Shown: positions 50,130-59,387 of the stretch, one piece after another
Position numbering within the stretch: position 1 is the first letter of the stretch
Layout of the letters: each line of letters starts with the position of its first letter
Source: Legionella rubrilucens
GTDB taxonomy: Bacteria > Pseudomonadota > Gammaproteobacteria > Legionellales > Legionellaceae
Direction: 5' to 3'
Assembly: GCF_001468125.1 (NCBI RefSeq)
Contig: NZ_LNYT01000006.1
Span: 62,001-126,000, forward strand
Length of the DNA: 64,000 nucleotides
The notes under the pieces: generated by a model
Database searches by the model: none
Seen by the model: only the letters and a program-made list of their open reading frames with translations
Told to the model about the DNA's origin: nothing
Translations under genes and position numbers: made by a program

Positions 50130-51359
50130 ATGATAAAGGATATCATAGCCAAATTGCTGCTGTCATGGTTCATCATTGGCGTGACCAATGCCGGTCCTCT
50201 CAATCATCCTTCAATCGAAGAACAACTGAAGCAGCATAATGCCGGATTTGCCAATCTGGAACACCGTGATTATGGCAACCAGGTTCTTCTTCGCTGGGCC
50301 CCCCTTTCGCCGCCGCAAAATAACCGCTTGACGCTTCCCAATGGATTGCAGTTAAGCTATGGGGAACTGGTCATGTACGCGGGCGATTTGTTCGGCGACC
50401 CCTACAAACCCATTTCAAACTGCAAAACCCAGCAACAGGAAGCCTGCTTTCTTCGTCAGTTTAATGCTCTCGGCGGGATGAGCAGTGACAACACCTGCAA
50501 AACCCCGTTGACTCTGGTCAGCGAGTACAGCCAGTTCTTTGAAAAATTGGAAACGGCGCTTAAAGCAGCCGAAGCCCAAGGACAAAAGCCCTGGGAATTT
50601 TATAAACAGCACTTCAGCGATCTGTCTCAATCGTTAAACCGCATTGGCTGCGGTGGGACCGCCATCAATGGTTATCTGCCCCTGGGCCTTTATCTGAAGC
50701 TGGCCCAGGTTAATTTTGATCATTTTGTTCCTGATTCCCTGACTGCTTATCGCGCAGGTCATGCCGTCGCGCTTCGCTCAGCCTTAAAGGCGCATCATTA
50801 CCTGAACGAGGGCAACCTGGCAGAAGCGGACAAGGCTCTGCACCTCGCGTATGCGCAAAATGCCTTTGCCAATCACTTCCTGACGGATTCCATGTCCTCA
50901 GGCCACATGAGAACGCCAAGACGAGCTATCCATAACGACATTGCCCTTCCAGCCATTCTGAATCTGCTGATTGCCAACCTCATGCACGATGAAGATTCAA
51001 GGTACGGACTCGAAGTCAGCAATGCGCTGGGTTTAAGCTGGAGAGCCTATGGCGATGATTATTTAAGCCACCCCGATGCCGCAAGGCACGTCGAAATCCT
51101 GACGCACATCATGCAGCTTTCTGCCGATGCCATTTACCACACGTTCCGTGACGGCACGCTGCCTGTCTCCTACGAGGAATTACGCTGGTTGCCTGACTTC
51201 GACAAAATTGAACAATTATCGAATCATTCTCCTTTATTTAAAGTGGACAATGGCGTGTTACTGAAACGCGTCAGCAACCATGATCCCGACGATCACCATT
51301 GGACCGCCCTCTGGAGCGGATTAGTTACGCTGATCGATTTTCAGGTGCATAAGGATTGA
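50130..51359 (+). CDS. plcB: Phospholipase C, PlcB-like
   Basis: 409 residues with a signal peptide (MIKDIIAKLLLSWFIIGVTNA). Residues in AQNAFANHFLTDSMSSGHMRTPRRA, with HND soon after, match the His/Asp-rich zinc-site region of Legionella and Pseudomonas phospholipases C. In L. pneumophila, from memory, plcB is next to rumA and relA, as here. Expected substrate is phosphatidylglycerol or phosphatidylcholine, secreted through type II secretion in Legionella. RBS AAGGAAAA upstream. Paralogues exist, so the b-type name is context-based. Confidence 0.75.
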   Translation: MIKDIIAKLLLSWFIIGVTNAGPLNHPSIEEQLKQHNAGFANLEHRDYGNQVLLRWAPLSPPQNNRLTLPNGLQLSYGELVMYAGDLFGDPYKPISNCKTQQQEACFLRQFNALGGMSSDNTCKTPLTLVSEYSQFFEKLETALKAAEAQGQKPWEFYKQHFSDLSQSLNRIGCGGTAINGYLPLGLYLKLAQVNFDHFVPDSLTAYRAGHAVALRSALKAHHYLNEGNLAEADKALHLAYAQNAFANHFLTDSMSSGHMRTPRRAIHNDIALPAILNLLIANLMHDEDSRYGLEVSNALGLSWRAYGDDYLSHPDAARHVEILTHIMQLSADAIYHTFRDGTLPVSYEELRWLPDFDKIEQLSNHSPLFKVDNGVLLKRVSNHDPDDHHWTALWSGLVTLIDFQVHKD

Positions 51360-51411
51360 TTGGCGAAACAGGCCTCCGTGCGAGGCGAGACCCGACTTCC
51401 ATGCGTTGCAT

Positions 51412-51427
51412 GCCCGCGCAGGCGGGC
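51412..51427. terminator. GC-rich hairpin between convergent plcB and rluB
   Basis: GCCCGC (51412-51417) and GCGGGC (51422-51427) pair around GCAG. The sequence is the same as the core of the 136-bp repeat near 40169. A further inverted pair, CATGC/GCATG, lies at 51400-51412. It may end both transcripts; no T-run is present. Confidence 0.4.
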
Positions 51428-51440
51428 AGTGATGTCCGGC

Positions 51441-52175
51441 TTAGGTCAAGCTGGCCAGAAACGTTTCCACTTCTTTCGGGGTCAATTCCACATGATCCCC
51501 CCGGGATAGCGAACGGGGCATTGTGAGTTTGCCGTAACGGATGCGAATAAGACGGCTGACCTCGACCCCCTGCGATTGCCACAGGCGGCGCACCTCCCGA
51601 TTGCGGCCCTCCGTCAGCGTCACGTGATACCAGGCATTGGTCCCCTCACCGCCGCTGAATTCAATGCGCTTGAATTTCGCCATGCCGTCGTCCAGTTCAA
51701 CCCCTTTCAACAGGGCTTTGATTGCTTCCTCAGAAACCTGGCCGTGTACCCGGACGGCATACTCCCGTTCCAGTTCAAATTTAGGATGCATGAGGCGGTT
51801 GGCCAAATCGCCATTGTTGGTAAAAATCAATAAACCAGAGGTATTAATATCAAGACGGCCTACCTGCACCCATCGTCCCTGGCGAAGCGGCGGCAATTTG
51901 TCGAAGACCGTGCGGCTGTGTTTGGGATCGCTGCGGCTTGAAATTTCACCTACCGGCTTATGGTAAAGCAAAATGCGTGTCTTTGCCTGTGCTTTCAGCG
52001 GATTGGCAATGACCTTGCCCTTGACAATGATTTTATCCTCAGGCCCTGCGCTGTCGCCCAGTTTGGCCACCGCACCATTGACACAGACCATGCCCATTTC
52101 TATCCAGCGTTCCATTTCGCGTCGAGAACCAAAGCCTGCCTGGCTCAGTATTTTCTGTAATCGTTCTGTTGTCAT
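51441..52175 (-). CDS. rluB: 23S rRNA pseudouridine-2605 synthase RluB
   Basis: 244 residues. An N-terminal S4 RNA-binding domain (LQKILSQAGFGSRREMERWIE) precedes the RsuA-type catalytic domain with GRLDINTSGLLIFTN, whose Asp is the nucleophile, and EGRNREVRRL. It makes pseudouridine 2605. It abuts scpB with no gap. Confidence 0.93.
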   Translation of the reverse strand: MTTERLQKILSQAGFGSRREMERWIEMGMVCVNGAVAKLGDSAGPEDKIIVKGKVIANPLKAQAKTRILLYHKPVGEISSRSDPKHSRTVFDKLPPLRQGRWVQVGRLDINTSGLLIFTNNGDLANRLMHPKFELEREYAVRVHGQVSEEAIKALLKGVELDDGMAKFKRIEFSGGEGTNAWYHVTLTEGRNREVRRLWQSQGVEVSRLIRIRYGKLTMPRSLSRGDHVELTPKEVETFLASLT

Positions 52176-52745
52176 TTATTCTACACACTCTTCTGCTGAT
52201 TCTTCGCGGATTGGGGCGGGTATGGCCTCTGTTATCTTAAGGGGCGGCAATTCATCAAGACTTCTTAAATTAAAATAATCAAGGAAGGCTCTGGTTGTGA
52301 CATACACGGCGGGTTTGCCGGGAACATCACGATGTCCTGCGACCCGAATCCATTCCCGCTCCAACAAGGTTTTTAACATGGAACTGCTGACAGCGACCCC
52401 GCGGATGTCCTCGATGTCCGCCCGCGTTACGGGTTGCTTGTAAGCAATAATGGCTAAGGTTTCCAACAAGGCGCGGGAATATTTAGCCGGCTTCTCCGCA
52501 TTGAGACGGTTTATCCAGTGACCATATTTTGCTTTGGTTTGAAAACAATAACCGCTTGCAACCTGTGTTAACTCAATACCCCGATCGCTGTAATCCTGTT
52601 TCAGCTCCAAAAGCGCCTGTTCCACGCGCTCAAGGCCCGGATTCTCCCACTCATTGAACACCGAAAGCAACTGTTGCATGCTTAACGCTTCCGAAGAACT
52701 CATCAACAAGGCTTCAAGGATGGCTTTTAATTGTTGATTATCCAT
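52176..52745 (-). CDS. scpB: Segregation and condensation protein B
   Basis: 189 residues. Two winged-helix domains, with ALLETLAIIAYKQPVTRADIEDIRGVAVS diagnostic of ScpB. With ScpA it forms the non-SMC part of bacterial condensin. It overlaps scpA by 8 bases. Confidence 0.93.
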   Translation of the reverse strand: MDNQQLKAILEALLMSSSEALSMQQLLSVFNEWENPGLERVEQALLELKQDYSDRGIELTQVASGYCFQTKAKYGHWINRLNAEKPAKYSRALLETLAIIAYKQPVTRADIEDIRGVAVSSSMLKTLLEREWIRVAGHRDVPGKPAVYVTTRAFLDYFNLRSLDELPPLKITEAIPAPIREESAEECVE

Positions 52746-53544
52746 GATCCACCGCCATAATATGAATCGGGCCGTAAAGGGCTCCCTGATTGATGATCAC
52801 CAGTGACTGCCTTGCGAGTTCAAGAACGGCCAACAGGGTGACCGTCAGGCCCATTCGCCCTTCGGCCGTTGAAAAAAGACGCGTAAACAGCAGCGTTTTT
52901 TCCTGACTTAAGCGCTCGAGAACCATCGTCATTCGTTCACGAACCGACAATTGCTCACGACTGATCTGATGGTTGCTCTGATGGCCTTGTTTTTCAGCCA
53001 GTTGCCGCATCATTTCCGGCAATAAAGACAGTTCAACATCAGGATGAATGGTCATCACCGCCAGGCCAGTGGCCTGGATTTCAACCCGAAAATAATCACG
53101 TTCGCAACGCGGCAGCTCATCGAGGCTTTCCGCCGCCATTTTCATTTCCTCATAAGCTTTAAGCCTGCGCACCAGGGCCATGCGCGGGTCTTCTTCAGGT
53201 TCATCCCCGGCATTGGGAGTCGGCGGCAAAAGACAACGGGATTTAATTTCCGCGAGCATGGCCGCCATCACCAGGTAATCGGCAGCAAGCTCGAGGCGGG
53301 TCGTTTCAATCAGCTGGATGTACTGCATGTACTGCCGGGTAATATGCGCGATGGGGATATCCAGAATGTCGATATTCTGACGGCGAATGAGGTACAGCAG
53401 CAGATCCAGCGGACCTGAAAAACTGTCGAGGAGAACTTCCAGCGCATCGGGCGGAATAAACAGATCCGGCGGCATCTCGGTAAAGGGCTTACCGCTGACT
53501 AAAGCCAGAGCCGGTGCAGGATTATCCGCCAGGATTGGGTCCAT
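52738..53544 (-). CDS. scpA: Segregation and condensation protein A
   Basis: 268 residues. FSGPLDLLLYLIRRQNIDILDIPI is the ScpA kleisin signature near residue 40; YLVMAAMLAEIKSRCLLP follows. It bridges SMC heads. Its start shares one base with the trpS stop. Confidence 0.93.
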   Translation of the reverse strand: MDPILADNPAPALALVSGKPFTEMPPDLFIPPDALEVLLDSFSGPLDLLLYLIRRQNIDILDIPIAHITRQYMQYIQLIETTRLELAADYLVMAAMLAEIKSRCLLPPTPNAGDEPEEDPRMALVRRLKAYEEMKMAAESLDELPRCERDYFRVEIQATGLAVMTIHPDVELSLLPEMMRQLAEKQGHQSNHQISREQLSVRERMTMVLERLSQEKTLLFTRLFSTAEGRMGLTVTLLAVLELARQSLVIINQGALYGPIHIMAVDHG

Positions 53545-54758
53545 TAATAATCCAGCCCCATCACTTCGCGGACATCATTCAGCGTTTTATTGGCTTCTTC
53601 CCTCGCTGCTTCACTGCCGTCTGCAACGATGCGCTTTACCGAACCCAAATCTTCCTCAAAATCCTTAATCGCGGCCTGAAGGGGTTTTAACTCCTGCTGA
53701 ATGGCATCAACCACCGGACGTTTGCATTCAATGCAACCGATGCCGGCCGTGCGGCAGCCGGTTTGCACCCAGCCCTTCACATCGTCTGCGGAATAGATTT
53801 TGTGTAACTGCCAGACAGGGCACTTTTCAGGCTCTCCGGGATCGGTACGCTTGACCCGGGCAGGATCTGTCGGCATGGTCAGTATCTTTTTCTCGACCTG
53901 TTCAGGCTCTTCCCTAAGACTGATGGTGTTATTGTAGGATTTAGACATTTTCTGTCCGTCCGTCCCCGGCATTTTCGATGTCTCAGTCAGCAACGGGTGC
54001 GGCTCAGGGAGAATGATTTTTCCTGAACCATCCAGAAAGCCGAGCAGGCGTTCTTTGTCACCCAGCGACAGGTTATGCTGATTGGCAAGCAGGGCTTTGG
54101 CCGTGTTCAAGGACTCATGATCGCCATCCTGTTGAAACTGACGCCGTAATTCCGTATAGAGGCTGCCATTTTTCTTACCCATTTTTTTGATGGCTTCCAT
54201 CGCCAGGGCTTCAAAATTAGGCTCTCGACCATAGATGTGATTAAAGCGACGCGCCACTTCGCGGGTTAATTCAATATGAGCCACCTGATCCTCGCCCACA
54301 GGGACATAATCGGCTTTGTACAGTAATACGTCAGCGCTCTGCAGCAGGGGGTAGCCTAGAAAACCATAGGTCGCCAAGTCCTTTTCGTGCAGTTTTTCCT
54401 GCTGATCTTTAAATGTGGGCACGCGCTCAAGCCAGCCAAGAGGGGTAATCATGGATAAAAGCAAATGAAGTTCGGCGTGTTCGGGCACCCAGGACTGGAT
54501 GAAAATTTTGGAAAGGCTGGGGTTAATTCCGCATGCCAACCAGTCAATGACCATATCCCAAAGGATGGTTTCAATAAAGCCGGGTTCATCGTAACGGGTG
54601 GTGAGGCCATGCCAGTCAGCCACAAAGAAATAACAATCGTATTGATGTTGTAATTTCAACCAGTTTTTAATCACACCATGGTAGTGTCCAAGATGAAGAC
54701 GACCACTGGCACGCATGCCAGAGACTACACGTTTACTCGCACTAAACAAGGCTGACAT
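53544..54758 (-). CDS. trpS: Tryptophanyl-tRNA synthetase with iron-sulfur-type Cys motif
   Basis: 404 residues from ATG 54758 (AGGAG upstream), longer than the 334-residue E. coli enzyme. Class I motifs are LHLGH (HIGH type, about residue 22) and KMSKS. Residues about 313-345 hold C-x21-C-x6-C-x2-C (in CPVWQLH, GCRTAGIGCIEC), which closely matches the motif of the Thermotoga TrpRS that binds a [4Fe-4S] cluster. It charges tRNA-Trp. Part of the rluB-scpB-scpA-trpS-yciO block. Confidence 0.95.
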   Translation of the reverse strand: MSALFSASKRVVSGMRASGRLHLGHYHGVIKNWLKLQHQYDCYFFVADWHGLTTRYDEPGFIETILWDMVIDWLACGINPSLSKIFIQSWVPEHAELHLLLSMITPLGWLERVPTFKDQQEKLHEKDLATYGFLGYPLLQSADVLLYKADYVPVGEDQVAHIELTREVARRFNHIYGREPNFEALAMEAIKKMGKKNGSLYTELRRQFQQDGDHESLNTAKALLANQHNLSLGDKERLLGFLDGSGKIILPEPHPLLTETSKMPGTDGQKMSKSYNNTISLREEPEQVEKKILTMPTDPARVKRTDPGEPEKCPVWQLHKIYSADDVKGWVQTGCRTAGIGCIECKRPVVDAIQQELKPLQAAIKDFEEDLGSVKRIVADGSEAAREEANKTLNDVREVMGLDY

Positions 54759-54780
54759 CGAACTCCTCAATGGTTAATTA

Positions 54781-55401
54781 TTACTTAAAAGGTTCAGGAT
54801 CCCCTTTCCCTTCCCGCAGAATGACAGGGTAATCGCCGGTTAAATCAACCACCGTGGTGGGTTCATAACCGCAATTCCCGCCATCGATGATCAAATCGAC
54901 CTGATTGCCCAATAAATCCTGAATCGCTTCCGGCTGGCCCAAAGGGGCATTAGCGCCGGGCAGAATCAAAGTGGTGCTCATGAACGGCGTTTCCAGATGT
55001 TCAAGCAACGCCAGGGTAATGGTATTGTCCGGCACCCTCAAACCCAGTGTTTTTCGTTTGGGATGCAGCATTAAACGCGGCACCTCGTGGGTGGCATTCA
55101 GAATAAACGTGTAAGAGCCGGGCGTGAACGCCTTGAGAAGCCTGAAAATGGGATTGGACACGCGCGCATAGGTGCCAAGCTGCGACAAGTCGCGGCAAAC
55201 CAGCGTCATGTTGTGGTTTTTATCAAGCTGCCTTAATTTGCGTATACGTTCCAGGGCGGCTTTATTCCCCAGTCTGCAGCCGAGGGCATAACCTGAATCC
55301 GTGGGATAAACCAGAATACCGCCCTCTTCAATGAGATTCGCTGCTTTTCTCAACAGCCGGGCCTGCGGATTATCAGGATGTATAGCAAAAAACTGACTCA
55401 T
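54781..55401 (-). CDS. yciO: YciO-type Sua5/TsaC-family protein
   Basis: 206 residues, starting MSQFFAIHPDNPQ like E. coli YciO, with YPTDSGYALGC and RVPDNTITLALLE. Same fold as TsaC, which makes threonylcarbamoyl-AMP, but YciO is a paralogue whose own role in t6A synthesis is not established. Lies 22 bases before trpS. Confidence 0.9.
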   Translation of the reverse strand: MSQFFAIHPDNPQARLLRKAANLIEEGGILVYPTDSGYALGCRLGNKAALERIRKLRQLDKNHNMTLVCRDLSQLGTYARVSNPIFRLLKAFTPGSYTFILNATHEVPRLMLHPKRKTLGLRVPDNTITLALLEHLETPFMSTTLILPGANAPLGQPEAIQDLLGNQVDLIIDGGNCGYEPTTVVDLTGDYPVILREGKGDPEPFK

Positions 55402-55413
55402 TAATATCCCCTG

Positions 55414-56277
55414 TCAAATAGTCCATTGTTGCCATATAGGTGTACAGTTTAGCGGGAGTTGACGCTGACGTCCAAGGGAAATGCGCGACACCTGCGCGCC
55501 ATGGTAATCCGACCCGGAAGAAGCCAGAAGCTCATAGCGAAGCGCCAATCCAGCCATCTCCTGGACCTGGGTGACGGTCATTTCACCGGATACGACTTCG
55601 ATGCCCACGCCACCGGCTGACTTGAATTCGCTGACCAGTTCATGCAGTCGGGTGCGGGTTAAATTGTATTTTAAAGGATGAGCCAGAACCGCCTGCCCGC
55701 CGGCTTTCACAATCCCTGAAACGGCGTCAGGAATAGACAGCCAGGGCGTAGGGACATAGGCCGACCGACCACGCCCAAGATAGCGTTTAAACGCAGCCTG
55801 CCTGTCCATGGCCAATCTTTCCTCGACAAGCACCTGAGCAAAATGAGGCCGCCCTACCCGTTCATGCCCCGCTAAATCGCAGGCTTTTTGATATGCGTTA
55901 TGAACACCGGCCAATTCAAGACGTTGGCCGATTTCACGGGCGCGATGGATTCGGCTTTCGTTTTGCTGCTCGTTGAGTTGGATTAACACCGGGTTATGCG
56001 GATCGATCATTAAACCCAGGACATGAATGTCGTATTTTTTCCAGCGGGTGCTGAGTTCGATGCCGTTAATCACGGTAAGTGACGCGTGTTGATTGGCCTG
56101 ATGCAATGCCGCTAATCCGGCAACCGTGTCATGGTCTGTCAGCGCTAAAAGACTGACACCTGCCTCGACGGATTGCCTGACCAATTCTTCCGGGCTGTGC
56201 AGTCCGTCCGAGTAGTGGCTGTGGCAATGCAGATCAATCATAAGGGAATTAGGACTTAACGACACGGATTCATTCAC
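55414..56277 (-). CDS. PHP-domain phosphoesterase (Rnm/YciV-like)
   Basis: 287 residues. PHP metal motifs IDLHCHSHYSDG and ALTDHDTVAG near the N-terminus, then VIVLAHP-type VLAHPLKYN and a final SDYHG. This is the RNase AM (YciV) family: 5-prime to 3-prime exonuclease acting on short oligonucleotides and 5-prime ends of rRNA. Adjacent to yciO, as in E. coli. Confidence 0.88.
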   Translation of the reverse strand: MNESVSLSPNSLMIDLHCHSHYSDGLHSPEELVRQSVEAGVSLLALTDHDTVAGLAALHQANQHASLTVINGIELSTRWKKYDIHVLGLMIDPHNPVLIQLNEQQNESRIHRAREIGQRLELAGVHNAYQKACDLAGHERVGRPHFAQVLVEERLAMDRQAAFKRYLGRGRSAYVPTPWLSIPDAVSGIVKAGGQAVLAHPLKYNLTRTRLHELVSEFKSAGGVGIEVVSGEMTVTQVQEMAGLALRYELLASSGSDYHGAQVSRISLGRQRQLPLNCTPIWQQWTI

Positions 56278-56424
56278 TTTGAGTACTTTTTACCTAAAAT
56301 TAGAGTAAATTGTCTATCATATCATAGTTTCGTGCTATTCGCTCATTTAAGCATTCTGACTTGCGGATAAACACGGTTATGAACTATCCTTTACTTAGAG
56401 TCACTCATTTCCATTTAACTAACA

Positions 56425-57378
56425 TTGAGCAGTACACTACAGATTAAAAAGGTTTCCCTATCCCCTTTAAACATAAAGCGTCTTGCCAATCTATGTGGTG
56501 CCCTGCATGAAAACATCACCCTGCTCGAACGTCATTTCTCTCTGTCGGTTCGTGTTGCCAATGATCAGATTTTCCTTTCGGGACACTGCCTTAAGAATTT
56601 GTCCAGAGCGGAACAGGTTATTCAGCAATTGTACCGTGTTTCAGACAAGCCCATTGCCAAGGAAACGGTATTACCATTAATTCACGACGAGGAACCGCAA
56701 ACGGTTATGAATCACCCAGTCAAATTAAGCCGAAAATCCATTCTTGCCAAAAACAGCAAACAGGTTGAATACCTGGAAAGTATCCAGCGCCATGATATTA
56801 CCTTCGCCATAGGGCCTGCCGGTACCGGCAAAACCTACCTTGCTGTTTCCAAAGCCATTGAAGCCTTTGAGAAAGGCGAAGTCCAAAAACTTGTCTTTGT
56901 AAGGCCCGCTGTCGAGGCAGGCGAAAAACTGGGCTTTTTGCCTGGCGATCTGGTTGAAAAAGTATTGCCTTACCTGCGCCCGATTTACGATTCGCTTTAC
57001 GAAATGATAGGCTTTAAGGAAGCGCAAAAATTAATCCAGAGCGATGTGATTGAAATTCTGCCCCTGGCCTTCATGCGCGGCCGCACCCTCAATGAAGCAT
57101 TCATTATTCTTGATGAAGCACAAAACACCACCGTGGCGCAGATGAAAATGTTTTTAACACGCATGGGCTTTGGCTCCAAAGCCGTGATCACGGGGGACAT
57201 GACCCAGACCGATTTGCCCAAGGGTATTCAATCCGGTCTTATCCATGCAGTGAAAATCCTTAAAGACATTGACAACATCGGCATTCATACGTTCACCAGC
57301 CGGGAAGTGGTGCGTCATCCGCTCGTGTCCCGCATAGTCGATTGTTATGAAGCCTCATCGAAGGAAGGCAAATCATGA
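56425..57378 (+). CDS. ybeZ: PhoH-like ATPase (YbeZ)
   Basis: 317 residues from a TTG at 56425; the nearest ATG upstream is in another frame. The P-loop GPAGTGKT lies at about 130-137, and EAFIILDEAQN is Walker B. PhoH-family NTPase often acting with YbeY in rRNA processing. It overlaps ybeY by 4 bases. Confidence 0.92.
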   Translation: MSSTLQIKKVSLSPLNIKRLANLCGALHENITLLERHFSLSVRVANDQIFLSGHCLKNLSRAEQVIQQLYRVSDKPIAKETVLPLIHDEEPQTVMNHPVKLSRKSILAKNSKQVEYLESIQRHDITFAIGPAGTGKTYLAVSKAIEAFEKGEVQKLVFVRPAVEAGEKLGFLPGDLVEKVLPYLRPIYDSLYEMIGFKEAQKLIQSDVIEILPLAFMRGRTLNEAFIILDEAQNTTVAQMKMFLTRMGFGSKAVITGDMTQTDLPKGIQSGLIHAVKILKDIDNIGIHTFTSREVVRHPLVSRIVDCYEASSKEGKS

Positions 57379-57851
57379 GTTACGTGATAGACCTTCAGGT
57401 CGCCTGCGAGGACCCCCTGCCTGTCACCGAAGCCTCCCTGATTGCTTTCGCCGAATCAGCGCTGAAGGCGCACCGCAATAAAGCGGAGTTAACCCTGCGC
57501 CTGGTCAGCCCTGAGGAAATGATTGATTTGAATTCAACCTACAGGAAACAGCACAAAACCACCAACGTTCTGGCTTTTCCAGCCAATCTACCCGCCGCTA
57601 TTGCCATGGATTATCCCTTGCTTGGCGATGTCATTGTATGCCCTGCCGTTTTACTGGCTGAAAGTCAGGCATTCAATAAAGCCCTGGATTTTCATTGGGC
57701 CCACATTGTCATTCATGGTGTCTTGCATTTACTGGGCTTTGACCACATGGAAGAAGACGAGGCCCGACTCATGCAGGCTCAGGAAATCCGTCTGCTGGCG
57801 GAACTTGGATTCACCAACCCTTATCTTGATGAGGATAATTACCTTGAGTAA
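57375..57851 (+). CDS. ybeY: Endoribonuclease YbeY
   Basis: 158 residues. The zinc site is HGVLHLLGFDHMEEDEA (H-x3-H-x5-H). Roles in 16S rRNA 3-prime maturation and ribosome quality control. Between ybeZ and corC, which is the conserved operon order. Confidence 0.95.
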   Translation: MSYVIDLQVACEDPLPVTEASLIAFAESALKAHRNKAELTLRLVSPEEMIDLNSTYRKQHKTTNVLAFPANLPAAIAMDYPLLGDVIVCPAVLLAESQAFNKALDFHWAHIVIHGVLHLLGFDHMEEDEARLMQAQEIRLLAELGFTNPYLDEDNYLE

Positions 57852-58710
57852 AGAGGACGAAAACAGCTCCTGGTTCATACGTTTAAAACAATTTTTACAA
57901 CTGGAGCCGAGAAATAAAGAGGAGTTAATCAGTCTGCTGCGTGATGCGCAGATCCGCGCGCTGATTGATTCAGAAACGCTGGGCATGATTGAAGGCGTGA
58001 TTCAGTTTTCCCAGATGCGTGTCAGAGACATCATGCTGCCTAAAAAACAAATGGCCAGCATTTCCCAGAATGACAGCTTGAAACAAGTCATCGAAACAGT
58101 AACCAGTTCGGGTCATTCCCGCTTTCCGGTGACAGGGGATCACCCGGATGAAATCATCGGAATTCTGCATGCTAAGGATTTGTTAAGGTATCAGGCGCAA
58201 AATAATAGTGAGTTTGATTTAAACGACATTGTTCGCACAGCCACGTTTGTTCCAGAAAGTAAACGTCTGGATTTGTTGCTCAGCGAGTTTCGTACAAATC
58301 GAAACCACATGGCTCTTGTTGTCGATGAATACGGCGGCGTCAGCGGTTTTGTGACGATTGAAGATATCATTGAGCAGATTATCGGTGATATTGAGGACGA
58401 GTTTGATATTGATGAAGAGGCTTACATTAAAGAACATGGGGATGCGCAATACATTGTTAAGGCCCATACACCCATTGAAGAATTTAACGAGCAGCTTCAT
58501 GCCAGTTTCAGCGATGAATCGTACGACACCATTGGCGGCATCGTCATGGCCAGCTTTGGTTATTTACCCAAACGCGGCGAAGTGACGACCATCGATGAAT
58601 TTGAGTTTAAGGTGATAAATGCTGACGCGCGCCGCATTAAACTGCTGGCCTGTTATGACAAGCGCGCTGTATTTGAACATGAACCATTACCAGGACAACG
58701 AGTTAAATGA
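57844..58710 (+). CDS. corC: CorC/HlyC-family protein (YbeX)
   Basis: 288 residues from TTG 57844, overlapping the ybeY stop by 8 bases. The frame is open further upstream inside ybeY but has no family sequence. Two CBS domains (MRVRDIMLPKKQMASIS, then HMALVVDEYGGVSGFVTIEDIIEQI) and a C-terminal CorC-HlyC domain. Soluble relative of Mg/Co efflux proteins; linked to ribosome assembly in E. coli as YbeX. Overlaps cpxR by 4. Confidence 0.92.
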   Translation: MSKEDENSSWFIRLKQFLQLEPRNKEELISLLRDAQIRALIDSETLGMIEGVIQFSQMRVRDIMLPKKQMASISQNDSLKQVIETVTSSGHSRFPVTGDHPDEIIGILHAKDLLRYQAQNNSEFDLNDIVRTATFVPESKRLDLLLSEFRTNRNHMALVVDEYGGVSGFVTIEDIIEQIIGDIEDEFDIDEEAYIKEHGDAQYIVKAHTPIEEFNEQLHASFSDESYDTIGGIVMASFGYLPKRGEVTTIDEFEFKVINADARRIKLLACYDKRAVFEHEPLPGQRVK

Positions 58711-59387
58711 ACAATAACATCCTAATTGTTGATGATGATACCGAACTGACTGATTTGCTTGTTCAGTACCTTGAACCCGAAGGTTTTCATGTCGTCTGCG
58801 CGCATGATGGTGAAAACGCGGTAAAACGGGCAGTCAATCAAACCTTTGATGCCATTATTCTGGATGTCATGCTGCCCAAATTGAACGGCTTTGAAGTACT
58901 CAAAGCCATCCGCGAACACACGCAGACACCGGTTCTGATGCTAACCGCACGGGGTGATGACATTGACCGCATTGTCGGACTTGAGATCGGCGCCGATGAC
59001 TATTTACCCAAACCCTGCAATCCACGCGAACTGGTCGCCCACTTGAGGGCCATTTTGCGGCGCACGCAAAAAATGCCTGCTCACAGGCCCGTTATTGAAC
59101 ACCATGACATCGTGGTGGACTGCTCGAAACGCATTGTCACCTATCATGGAGACCCCATGGAACTGACCAATGCCGAATTCAATATTCTGGAAATGCTGAT
59201 TAAATCGCCCGGTCAGGCCTTCTCCAAAGAGGAACTGACGGAATATGCCTTAGGCAGAAAATACACGGCTTACGATCGCAGCATCGATGTTCACATCAGC
59301 AATTTACGCAACAAGCTTGGCGATAATCCTGAGGGTGAACCTCTGGTCAAAACCGTTCGTGGATTCGGGTACATGTTTAATGCGTAG
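58707..59387 (+). CDS. cpxR: Response regulator CpxR
   Basis: 226 residues. Receiver with Asp9, Asp10, phosphorylation Asp53 (LDVML) and Lys at LPKP, then an OmpR-type winged helix (YDRSIDVHISNLRNKLGD). In Legionella, CpxR regulates several Dot/Icm genes and effectors. It overlaps cpxA by 8 bases. Confidence 0.92.
   Translation: MNNNILIVDDDTELTDLLVQYLEPEGFHVVCAHDGENAVKRAVNQTFDAIILDVMLPKLNGFEVLKAIREHTQTPVLMLTARGDDIDRIVGLEIGADDYLPKPCNPRELVAHLRAILRRTQKMPAHRPVIEHHDIVVDCSKRIVTYHGDPMELTNAEFNILEMLIKSPGQAFSKEELTEYALGRKYTAYDRSIDVHISNLRNKLGDNPEGEPLVKTVRGFGYMFNA

Noticed and set aside
57601-57843. Extended corC frame beginning at 57601 inside ybeY
   Set aside because: The translated segment is out-of-frame ybeY sequence with no CorC similarity.
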